Shown one piece after another: positions 6,751 to 13,836 of a stretch of 17,335 nucleotides of DNA. Source of the DNA: Bacteriovoracaceae bacterium UBA7695 (GTDB lineage Bacteria > Bdellovibrionota > Bacteriovoracia > Bacteriovoracales > Bacteriovoracaceae). The DNA lies in assembly GCA_002482685.1 (NCBI GenBank), contig DLGL01000023.1, forward strand, positions 1 to 17,335, read 5' to 3'. Numbering within the stretch: position 1 is the first letter of the stretch; each line of letters begins with the position of its first letter. Position numbers and translations under genes: made by a program. The notes below the pieces were generated by a model. The model saw only the letters and a list, made by a program, of their open reading frames with translations, was not told the DNA's origin and did not search any database.

Positions 6751-9596
6751 AGTTTATCTTTTTGATTTTAATTCTTCTTCCTTTCCACTTACTGGCCGAA
6801 AGTACTTTTAAGCTCACTGAAGTTGAAGTGGATTGTCATGCCTCCGACTTTTGCACCACTCGAAAAACGAGATTTGGAAATTTAGTTGGAGATTACAGAA
6901 GTCTGCTGCATCTTAAAGAAACAATCCGACTTATGGCTTCTGACGGGGGCTATCAGAACTTTTCGTATAACATTTACCAAACAGGCACCAATCATCGTTT
7001 GAATATAAAAATGAGTTTAAAGCCCGTAATAGAAGAGATCAATGTAGGCACTGTAGACAGAAATCTAAATATGGATCCGACGACTCTTCTTTCCGCTAAG
7101 GAAGGAGAGTTTTATGAAGCAAATAATATCACAACAGATTTAAGTTTATTGAATAACAAACTTGATGCTTTAGGGTATCCATTCAATTCTCATAAATTGG
7201 ATGTTATCCAAAAAGGGGATAAAGTTAGGATTAATTTGTCTATAACGCTAGGAAAACCGAGGGTTTTTAAACGCATCAAGACGAATTCTACTTCTTCTTA
7301 CGTAAATGAATATTTACATCGAAAGTTTTTCACTTTTTACAACAAGCCTTTCGAGTTCACCAAATTTAAGCTCTATCTTGATGATGCTCAAAAGGAGCTT
7401 TTTAGTTACGGCTATTATCTGATTAATCTGGATTTTACTCCTGTTATCAAAGATAATCGTGTTGTCCTTGATATCAACGTAACTCAAGACAATCTTTTCG
7501 CATTCGACTTTAAAAACCTAAAGATTGAGGACCGTGCTGTTTTGCAAGCACTAGTAACAGATCTTTTTCGTAAATATAAGCGACCTTTGTCGGACTCTAT
7601 ATTAAAAATTGCAATTGAGGATCATTACAAAGATAAGGGTCTTCTCAATGTTAATATTCGAATAGAAACCCAAAAGTACCGCAACAACTATAAAGAGAGC
7701 GTAACTCTTTATAGAATATTTTTGGATGAAAATAGTAAAACAAGACTTAATAGTGTCAGCTTCGTTGGTAATACTTTTTTTACTAGTAATGAACTCAAAG
7801 AGATGTTCAAAGACGAGGCTTTTGAACTTGCAAAACTACGCTATTATGATGAAGAGTATTTTTCATATTTTTCTGGTTTTTTAAAATCAAAATATATCGA
7901 AAAGGGATATGTACAGTCTAAGATCACCGGTCCAAATAAAAACTTCTCAAATTCAAAACAAGAAGTCTCTGTTGAGTACGTCATTCAGGAAGGCCAAAGG
8001 GCCTTTGTACGAAATCTTAGTTTTGACGGTCTTCCACCTGAGCTGGAAAACAAAGTCATCTCTAAAATCTCCAATAAAACAGGATCGTACTTCAATCCAA
8101 TAGCTATGATTGAGGACCTTAAGAAAGTTACGAATATCATGCAGGAGAAAGGTTACTACTTTGCCGAAATTTCTAACTCTAATGACGACACACTTGTAAT
8201 TTATTCAAAGTCCGGTGCAGATGTAGATATTAACTATCAAATTGTCTCAGGCCCCATGGTTAAACTAAACCGCATAATTTATCTTGGAAACGATAAAACC
8301 AGAAAGAAAGTATTTACTAAAAAAATTCGTATCGAACCCGGACAGACAATTACTCCTAGTAAAACTCGAACGATTGAATCGGAACTTTCTGCGACGGGAC
8401 TCTTTAATTCAGTTTCTGTAGTTCCTGTAAGGCACGATTCAAAAGTAAACACGGCTACAGATTTAATTGTTAAGGTTGTTGAACGTGATTTTGGTCTGAT
8501 TGAAATCGCACCGGGTTTCCGGACAGATCTTGGTATTAAACTTACGGGAACCGTCTCTTACTTAAATATTGGGGGAATGAACCGCTCCCTTACACTTAGA
8601 AGTGAGGTTAACCAGCGGGTTAATAATCAAACTTTGGATCCTGAACGGAGCAAGCAGAATAAACAAATGCTTGAGCACAATACCTCTCTTACTTATAACC
8701 AAGATGATATTTTCAATTCAGCTATCGATTCATCTTCTGCTATCTCATACCAAAAAAAACGATTTTATCCCTTTGATGCAGATATTGTTCGTGGAAGTAC
8801 AACATTAACCAGAGACCTTACCCGCAACTTTTCAACTTCGGCACGTTATACGATTGAAGATATCAAGCAGTACAATTCATTGACTCCTGATGAGGATGGA
8901 AACTTGCAGAATGGTAGTTTTCAGATTGGTGCTATTACTCCGAGTGTGACTTGGGATTTGAGAAATAGTGTGGTTCAGCCGGTTAATGGCGCTTTTTTTA
9001 ATCTTTCCTGCGAATTTGCCAATCCTTATTTTGGATCACAAAAAGACCCGGATTTAACGATTAACTACTATAAACTCGTATCCCGTAACAGATTTTATAT
9101 CCCTCATAAATGGGGAACCGTAGCCATTTCGATGGTGGCTGGGGCTCAGAAAAACCTGGCCAACGAAACAGTCACCTACGGAGGAGTTCAGCAAAAAGCA
9201 GGATACATTCCAAACATTAAGGTCTTCCGTTTAAGCGGGATGGATATTGTGCGGGGCTTTGACGACGAAGAAATCAATAGAGTGCCTGGCACTAATAAGG
9301 ACGACATTTCTGAAGTTAAGGTCGACGATATGGCCTACATTGCTAACTTCAAGTTTGAACCCCGCTATTTTATTAATGACGCTTTAGTTGCTGGGGTATT
9401 TTATGATGCTGGGCGCATTTTTGTTGATCAAGTGCGTCCGGGAGAACTGAGAGATTCCGTAGGAATTACTTTCAAAATCCAGACCCCCGTGGGCACTTTA
9501 GATTTTGATTACGGGATAAAACTCTTGAGAGAAAGAAACAAGGATGGTACCTTAGAGGACCCCGGACGCTTCCATGTGTCAATCGGCTTCTTTTAA
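6747..9596 (+). CDS. tamA: Omp85-family outer-membrane assembly protein, TamA-like, with about seven POTRA repeats
   Basis: Omp85 barrels insert proteins into the outer membrane. I choose ATG at 6747 (949 aa) over the in-frame GTG at 6735. It gives a clean signal peptide (MKFIFLILILLPFHLLA, cleaved before ES), a Shine-Dalgarno AGGTGG at 6733-6738, and an ATGA overlap with the tamB stop. Up to about residue 581, seven consecutive POTRA-like units can be parsed: roughly 20-93, 94-170, 171-250, 251-331, 332-418, 419-504 and 505-581. The later ones show the usual pattern of V.F.GN.....L....... G......AL...G.Y. The barrel spans 582-949, with the loop-6 motif VRGF (835-838), the Omp85 stretch SVGITFKIQTPVGTLDFDYG (904-922) and a terminal aromatic beta-signal ending GFF. 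It is longer than TamA (about 577 aa, three POTRAs) or BamA (about 810 aa, five). Adjacency to tamB favours a TamA role over BamA, but a BamA-like paralogue cannot be excluded. Confidence 0.9.
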   Translation: MKFIFLILILLPFHLLAESTFKLTEVEVDCHASDFCTTRKTRFGNLVGDYRSLLHLKETIRLMASDGGYQNFSYNIYQTGTNHRLNIKMSLKPVIEEINVGTVDRNLNMDPTTLLSAKEGEFYEANNITTDLSLLNNKLDALGYPFNSHKLDVIQKGDKVRINLSITLGKPRVFKRIKTNSTSSYVNEYLHRKFFTFYNKPFEFTKFKLYLDDAQKELFSYGYYLINLDFTPVIKDNRVVLDINVTQDNLFAFDFKNLKIEDRAVLQALVTDLFRKYKRPLSDSILKIAIEDHYKDKGLLNVNIRIETQKYRNNYKESVTLYRIFLDENSKTRLNSVSFVGNTFFTSNELKEMFKDEAFELAKLRYYDEEYFSYFSGFLKSKYIEKGYVQSKITGPNKNFSNSKQEVSVEYVIQEGQRAFVRNLSFDGLPPELENKVISKISNKTGSYFNPIAMIEDLKKVTNIMQEKGYYFAEISNSNDDTLVIYSKSGADVDINYQIVSGPMVKLNRIIYLGNDKTRKKVFTKKIRIEPGQTITPSKTRTIESELSATGLFNSVSVVPVRHDSKVNTATDLIVKVVERDFGLIEIAPGFRTDLGIKLTGTVSYLNIGGMNRSLTLRSEVNQRVNNQTLDPERSKQNKQMLEHNTSLTYNQDDIFNSAIDSSSAISYQKKRFYPFDADIVRGSTTLTRDLTRNFSTSARYTIEDIKQYNSLTPDEDGNLQNGSFQIGAITPSVTWDLRNSVVQPVNGAFFNLSCEFANPYFGSQKDPDLTINYYKLVSRNRFYIPHKWGTVAISMVAGAQKNLANETVTYGGVQQKAGYIPNIKVFRLSGMDIVRGFDDEEINRVPGTNKDDISEVKVDDMAYIANFKFEPRYFINDALVAGVFYDAGRIFVDQVRPGELRDSVGITFKIQTPVGTLDFDYGIKLLRERNKDGTLEDPGRFHVSIGFF

Positions 9597-9664
9597 TCCC
9601 CGAATTTTAGAAGAGGCTGAACCACTCCCGCTGACCCTTAGCAAGTCGGCTTAGTGAGTAGTTC

Positions 9665-9693
9665 TTGACGTACGGCCCAGCGTTATTTATAAG
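9665..9693 (+). promoter_or_regulatory. Sigma70-type promoter of rplM-rpsI
   Basis: TTGACG (9665-9670) and TATAAG (9688-9693) are separated by exactly 17 bp, each a five-of-six match to consensus. Transcription would start near 9700, giving a leader of about 30 nt before the rplM ATG. The position, directly upstream of a highly expressed ribosomal operon, supports it. Confidence 0.75.
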
Positions 9694-9729
9694 TGGGGAC
9701 AAATTTTTTAATAATTGGGAAGGTTGATT

Positions 9730-10176
9730 ATGATCACGCAAAAATCTTATGCGATCACTAAAGCCGAAATGGGCGATAAAAAGTGGTTCGTTGTAGACGC
9801 AACAGATATGGTTGTGGGCCGTTTAGCTTCTGAAGTAGCAAAAGTTCTCCGTGGTAAGTACAAGCCTACGTTTTGTACAAACAACGATGCTGGTGATTAC
9901 GTTATTATCGTAAACGCTGAGAAAATTAAATTCACTGGTAACAAGTGGAACGATAAAGAGTACAACTGGCACACAAACCACATTGGTGGAATTAAGCGCC
10001 GTACTGCTAAAGAGCAACTTGTTAAGCACCCTGAATTGATCTTGGAAGAAGCCGTTAAAGGTATGCTTCCAAAGAATACTCTAGGTCGCAAGCAGCTTAC
10101 TAAGCTTCACGTTGTTGTGGGTCCAACTCACAAGCACGAAGCTCAGAAGCCTGAACCTCTAACAATTAAACTTTAA
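9730..10176 (+). CDS. rplM: 50S ribosomal protein L13
   Basis: L13 is an early-assembling protein of the large ribosomal subunit. The protein is 148 aa (E. coli 142) and carries the family pattern throughout: KWFVVDATDMVVGRLASEVA near the start, then GDYVIIVNAEKIKFTGNKW, the HTNHIGGIKRR segment, AVKGMLPKNTLGR, and a C-terminal HKHEAQKPEPL. I choose ATG at 9730, behind Shine-Dalgarno GGGAAGG (9717-9723), over the in-frame TTG at 9715, which lies within the AT-rich leader and Shine-Dalgarno region. It is followed by rpsI after 15 bases, the near-universal rplM-rpsI pair, with its own promoter upstream and a terminator after rpsI. Confidence 0.97.
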   Translation: MITQKSYAITKAEMGDKKWFVVDATDMVVGRLASEVAKVLRGKYKPTFCTNNDAGDYVIIVNAEKIKFTGNKWNDKEYNWHTNHIGGIKRRTAKEQLVKHPELILEEAVKGMLPKNTLGRKQLTKLHVVVGPTHKHEAQKPEPLTIKL

Positions 10177-10191
10177 TTTAAGGAATTCAAT

Positions 10192-10593
10192 ATGAGCAAA
10201 GCTAAATCATATGATGTTCACACTATCGGTCGTCGTAAATCTGCAGTAGCACGCGTTTACGTTTCTCGTGGTACTGGTAAAATTACTATCAATACTCGCG
10301 AAATTGCTAACTACTTCCCTAAAGCGACTTCTCGTTACATCGTAAACCAACCGTTAAACTTGATGAAAGTTAACGAAGCTTACGATTTCAAAATCAACGT
10401 AAAAGGCGGCGGTGTTACAGGTCAAGCTGGTGCTATTCGTCTTGGAATTGCTCGTGCAATTCTTAAACTTACTCCAGCTTCTCGTGCAGAGCTTAAACTC
10501 GCAGGCTTTCTTACTCGTGATGCTCGTAAAGTTGAGCGTAAGAAACCAGGTAAGTCTGGTGCTCGTAAATCGTACCAATTCTCGAAACGTTAA
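10192..10593 (+). CDS. rpsI: 30S ribosomal protein S9
   Basis: S9 is a small-subunit protein whose C-terminal tail reaches the P-site tRNA. The 133-aa product has the S9 hallmarks: GRRKSAVARVYVSRGTGKI at the start, VKGGGVTGQAGAIRLGIARA in the middle, LTRDARKVERKKPG, and the invariant terminal ARKSYQFSKR. ATG at 10192 is preceded by AAGGAA (10180-10185) at six bases. Arginine is almost always encoded by CGT or CGC here, unlike the AGA/CGA-rich neighbours, as expected for a highly expressed gene. It is co-transcribed with rplM and ends at a strong terminator. Confidence 0.97.
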   Translation: MSKAKSYDVHTIGRRKSAVARVYVSRGTGKITINTREIANYFPKATSRYIVNQPLNLMKVNEAYDFKINVKGGGVTGQAGAIRLGIARAILKLTPASRAELKLAGFLTRDARKVERKKPGKSGARKSYQFSKR

Positions 10594-10599
10594 TTGTTC

Positions 10600-10631
10600 A
10601 AAAAAGGGCTCCGCAAGGAGCCTTTTTTTTT
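10600..10631 (+). terminator. Intrinsic terminator of the rplM-rpsI operon
   Basis: A GC-rich stem GGCTCC (10607-10612) pairs with GGAGCC (10617-10622) across a GCAA tetraloop. It is followed by nine T residues (10623-10631) and preceded by an A-run that can extend the stem against the T-run. The A-run also makes it a plausible reverse-strand terminator. Confidence 0.93.
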
Positions 10632-10661
10632 ATATATGTCCTACCATTCTAAGGAACATTT

Positions 10662-11051
10662 ATGAAAATTTTCGGCTTCATCCTGACTTTTTTGAGCTTT
10701 ACTGTCCTGGCCCAATCGTTACCTAACATGCAAGAAGCCATAGCCTATGACTTGAATAGCATTTTGAATGAAACGGTTAATGAAGGGGAGATGAACGTTC
10801 AGGTGAAACGCGCCAGTGGAAAGTCAGTTATGACCTGTTCAATCATCCCGGCCACGAATCTACCAGAATTAAACCTCGCAAAATGTGATGTTACTTTTGA
10901 GGTGAAATTAACTCACAGATCCCCTATTCAGAAATGTGAGACTAGCTGTCTTATCATCTATGAAATTGAGAAAAAAGAAATCACTCAGTTAACCAGAAAT
11001 GAAGCGTTGGTTGAAGAATGCCTGGAAGATCTTTCTTCTACAGAGTGCTAA
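10662..11051 (+). CDS. Small secreted six-cysteine protein of unknown function
   Basis: I do not recognise this 129-aa protein. ATG at 10662 has Shine-Dalgarno AAGGAA (10651-10656). Residues 1-17 form a clear Sec signal peptide (MKIFGFILTFLSFTVLA, cleaved before QS), so it should be exported to the periplasm or beyond. The mature part has six cysteines (59, 75, 92, 96, 120 and the final residue 129), enough for three disulfides, which suggests a compact disulfide-stabilised fold. The middle has beta-like alternation (MNVQVKRASGKSVMTC, CDVTFEVKL, CLIIYEIEKKEITQL) and the end is acidic and helical. The gene sits just after the rpsI terminator with little room for a promoter of its own, so it may depend on read-through or on an unrecognised promoter overlapping the T-tract (TATATA at 10631). 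No enzymatic motif is visible. Confidence 0.75.
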   Translation: MKIFGFILTFLSFTVLAQSLPNMQEAIAYDLNSILNETVNEGEMNVQVKRASGKSVMTCSIIPATNLPELNLAKCDVTFEVKLTHRSPIQKCETSCLIIYEIEKKEITQLTRNEALVEECLEDLSSTEC

Positions 11052-11060
11052 TTTGGTCGG

Positions 11061-11087
11061 TGGGTCATCCCTGACCCATGAGCTTTT
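11061..11087 (+). terminator. Candidate weak terminator after the six-cysteine protein gene
   Basis: A perfect 7-bp stem TGGGTCA (11061-11067) / TGACCCA (11072-11078) has a TCCC loop and begins 9 bases after the stop codon. A short T-run (11084-11087) follows, but five bases beyond the stem, so termination may be inefficient. It could instead be a 3'-end stabilising hairpin or a palindromic protein site. Confidence 0.4.
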
Positions 11088-11137
11088 GTCTAACATTCTG
11101 AAATTTACGTCCGTCTTAAAAACTGTCATTATTCTAT

Positions 11138-13774
11138 ATGGAAAAACGAGACGTAGATCACATCGAGATCCGCGGTGCCCGGGTTCATAATCTTAAAAAT
11201 GTAGACCTCGACATCCCTCTAAGAAAACTCATTTGTTTTGCTGGTCCTTCGGGGTCAGGGAAAACATCTCTTGCATTTCACACGCTTCTAACGGAATCAA
11301 AAAGACGTTTCGTTAACTCATTTCCTAACTCAATGAAGTTTTTTACTGAGCGACCAGCTGCTGTGGACGTAGACCGTATTTACCCGGTACTTCCAGTATT
11401 TGGTTTGCCTCAAATTAACCCTGTCATGGGTGCCAGAACTGCGGTTTCTGATGTTATGAGACTTACAGATACTTTACAGAATCTTTATTTCACCTCCTCA
11501 AAAGAGTTATGCCCAGTTCATGATATTGAACTGCATATTCGCGAAGTAGGAGTTCAGCTTAGGTCTCAAGTTAACAATCTGGTTCCAAATGGTGTCTATC
11601 ATATTCTTTTAACTCCCAATGAGTTTATAAGAGTTTTTGGTGAAGGCTACATTCCGCCTAGGTCATATCAATTGAAAAGAAAATCAATTGATGTATTTCA
11701 GGAAGGTGATGAGTATTGGGAGGTCATGAGGTTTAAATTTGAAAATCTGGACGCTCTTGAAAAAAAATGGGTGGAGCTTAAGCTTTCACAGTATCCACTA
11801 AATTATATGGTTGTGGGGCCAGAGTTTAAAAAGCCTCAGGCCCTGTCATTTCATTTTGAGAAAGTTTGCCCTAAATGTGATTTTGAATCTAGACCGGTGC
11901 AGACAGTTTCTGCATTCTCTCCTTACAGTGCGCTTGGTGCATGTCCAAAATGTAATGGGTATGGCGCAAACTTGGTCTATGACGATAAAAAGATTCTTGA
12001 TAAGGAACTCACCATTCAGGAGGGAGGACTTAAATTACTTAATTATGGACCTTTCCAGGACTCCTATGAAGCTCTGTTAAAAATCCTGAAGAAAAACAAG
12101 ATCTCAACTGAAACTCCAATCAAAAAACTTCCGAAAGATTTTTTTGATTTACTAGAAGAGGGGCAGGGACAATACGCGGGGTATGCAGATCTAAAGAAAT
12201 ATCTGGAAAGTAAAAAGTATAAACCCTCCGTAAGAATTTACATTCGGCACATGCAAAAAGAAGAGCCTTGTCTTGTTTGCCACTCCACTCGCTTAAACGA
12301 GGCAGTTCACCATTACCGGATTTCCCTGGGGGGAAGGCTCTGGGGTCTTCAGGAAATAATGGCACTCACAGTAGAAGATGCTCTTAAGTTGTTTTCACAA
12401 AAAAAACTAAAAGACGAAAGTCATGAGGCCCGTCTCTACAAAGATATATGCGAAAAACTTAAACTTGCAGCTGATATGGGACTAGATCACCTCTCACTGC
12501 TTAGAAGAGCTAAATCATTATCAGCAGGTGAATATCAACGTTTGTTATTAATTAAATATCTCACCTTTAAAGGAGTCGATAGCTTATTTGTTTTAGATGA
12601 ACCTAGTCTGGGTCTGGGTGAAACAGAACTTAAAAAGCTTCTTGAAGGGTTGAGGCAAATTATCGATCAGGGAAATACGGTCATTCTCATCGATCACTCC
12701 GAGTATGTACAAAAAAATTCAGATCATTTAATCGTTATGGGTCCTGGATCAGGCAAAGCGGGTGGGGATCTGCTCTATCAGGGCCTTCCTCAGAAATATT
12801 TCACAACGAAAGAGAATGTCGTTTGGGATACTAAAAAGCCTCGTAATAAATCCCCTCAGTTTATTGAAGTTAGTTCTCCGTCTATTTATGGAAAAAATTA
12901 TCCTGATTTTAAAGTCCCATTGGATGAAATGATTTGGGTAACAGGTGATTCTGGATCTGGAAAAACTGCCAATCTAATAAAGATTATGGCTAATACGCTC
13001 TATAAAAAACTTTATTCGGAATGGCTTGAAGAAGATCCCTTTACAGTTAAATCTGTAAAAAACCCTCAAAAATTTGAAGATGTTCTCGTGATATCTTCCG
13101 ATTTAAACCGCTTCACTTCTCGCTCTTCTGTCGGGACCATTACTGAATTTGCTTCAGTGATCAGAAAGCATTTTTTAAAACTTCCTGTCGCTAAAAGTAT
13201 GAATCTCAAAGAAGGTCATCTTTCCGCCAACTCGGAATTAGGAATGTGTCCTCGTTGCGAAGGGAAGGGATCGCTGACAATTGAAATGCAGTACCTTGAG
13301 GATATCATCCTTGAATGTGAGGACTGCAAGGGACTTAAAATAAAGCCACTCTATGCAAATATTTCTGATGGTAAGATGACTGTGGCCGAAGCCTATAATC
13401 TTCCCTTGAACCAAGTTTTGGAAAGGATAGATCTAACTCCAAAATATAGAAGAATTTGGGAATATCTGAAAATTCTCAATTTAGATTATCTTTCTTTGGA
13501 CCGTGGCCTAAATACTCTCTCAGGTGGGGAGAAGCAGAGGGTTTATCTTTTATCAAAACTAATGAAGACTATTCAAAATTCACTCCTCATTTTTGAAAAC
13601 CTCTCGTTTGGACTTTCCGAAAAAGAACTCAAAATGCTCGGTGTATTTTTACAGGATTTATTACAACTCAAAAACACCATCATCATCATCGATTCCTCCA
13701 GTTGTTTTAAGCACTTAGCTACTTCAAAAATCGAATTTAAAAATGAAGAAATTAAGCTTTTGAAGATAGATTAA
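11138..13774 (+). CDS. Divergent UvrA-family tandem ABC ATPase with a degenerate second site
   Basis: UvrA proteins are DNA-binding ABC ATPases that recognise lesions in nucleotide excision repair. This 878-aa protein (E. coli UvrA 940) keeps the architecture. It opens with HIEIRGARVHNLKNVDLDIP, then Walker A1 GPSGSGKT (36-43), a shortened UvrB-binding-like region after CPVHD (125-129), zinc module C244/C247...C269/C272 and PCLVC (377-381). NBD1 continues with signature LSAGEYQR (461-468), Walker B LDEP (486-489) and H-loop DH (519-520). NBD2 has Walker A GDSGSGKT (603-610), an intact third zinc finger (C704/C707...C727/C730) and signature LSGGEKQR (794-801). Its Walker B reads LLIFENL (E820, N821 in place of Asp-Glu) and its H-loop histidine is serine (S853). 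The conserved UvrA stretches equivalent to SPIGRTPRSNP and the first STVGTITEI are also poorly kept. It is therefore probably a specialised paralogue rather than the housekeeping UvrA. The start at 11138 has no visible Shine-Dalgarno, but an in-frame stop at 11117 and homology fix it. Confidence 0.88.
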   Translation: MEKRDVDHIEIRGARVHNLKNVDLDIPLRKLICFAGPSGSGKTSLAFHTLLTESKRRFVNSFPNSMKFFTERPAAVDVDRIYPVLPVFGLPQINPVMGARTAVSDVMRLTDTLQNLYFTSSKELCPVHDIELHIREVGVQLRSQVNNLVPNGVYHILLTPNEFIRVFGEGYIPPRSYQLKRKSIDVFQEGDEYWEVMRFKFENLDALEKKWVELKLSQYPLNYMVVGPEFKKPQALSFHFEKVCPKCDFESRPVQTVSAFSPYSALGACPKCNGYGANLVYDDKKILDKELTIQEGGLKLLNYGPFQDSYEALLKILKKNKISTETPIKKLPKDFFDLLEEGQGQYAGYADLKKYLESKKYKPSVRIYIRHMQKEEPCLVCHSTRLNEAVHHYRISLGGRLWGLQEIMALTVEDALKLFSQKKLKDESHEARLYKDICEKLKLAADMGLDHLSLLRRAKSLSAGEYQRLLLIKYLTFKGVDSLFVLDEPSLGLGETELKKLLEGLRQIIDQGNTVILIDHSEYVQKNSDHLIVMGPGSGKAGGDLLYQGLPQKYFTTKENVVWDTKKPRNKSPQFIEVSSPSIYGKNYPDFKVPLDEMIWVTGDSGSGKTANLIKIMANTLYKKLYSEWLEEDPFTVKSVKNPQKFEDVLVISSDLNRFTSRSSVGTITEFASVIRKHFLKLPVAKSMNLKEGHLSANSELGMCPRCEGKGSLTIEMQYLEDIILECEDCKGLKIKPLYANISDGKMTVAEAYNLPLNQVLERIDLTPKYRRIWEYLKILNLDYLSLDRGLNTLSGGEKQRVYLLSKLMKTIQNSLLIFENLSFGLSEKELKMLGVFLQDLLQLKNTIIIIDSSSCFKHLATSKIEFKNEEIKLLKID

Positions 13775-13780
13775 TAAACT

Positions 13781-13836
13781 CAAGTTCTCCCTCTTTTAAC
13801 CGACAAGGATTGTAGGTTAACCCAAGGGAACGCTTG
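13781..13836 (+). promoter_or_regulatory. Possible leader hairpin hiding the ribosome binding site of the next gene
   Basis: TTAACC (13796-13801) pairs with GGTTAA (13815-13820). An outer arm, CAAG plus TTCTC (13781-13789), can pair with GGGAA (13826-13830) and CTTG (13833-13836) around a 2-nt bulge. The outer arm includes the Shine-Dalgarno AAGGGA (13824-13829) and the first base of the GTG start. It could control translation, act as a weak uvrA-paralogue 3' hairpin, or be chance. Confidence 0.25.

Noticed and set aside
6747..9596. Calling the Omp85 protein BamA
   Set aside because: Operon linkage to a TamB-like gene, with no skp/lpx genes nearby, favours TamA-like; the barrel motifs alone do not separate the two.
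9630..9650. Hairpin GCTGAC/GTCGGC as a terminator of the tamA operon
   Set aside because: The stem is only six pairs including one wobble, with a 9-nt loop and no following T-run.
9715..9729. TTG at 9715 as the start of rplM
   Set aside because: It precedes and overlaps the GGGAAGG Shine-Dalgarno; ATG at 9730 matches L13 length and start.
10412..10726. Overlapping + strand frame running through rpsI, its terminator and the next gene start
   Set aside because: It is a leucine/valine-rich shadow of rpsI in another frame and reads through an intrinsic terminator.
11138..13774. Calling the ABC protein the housekeeping UvrA
   Set aside because: The degenerate second Walker B and H-loop and the shortened UvrB-binding-like region argue for a paralogue, so no uvrA symbol is given.
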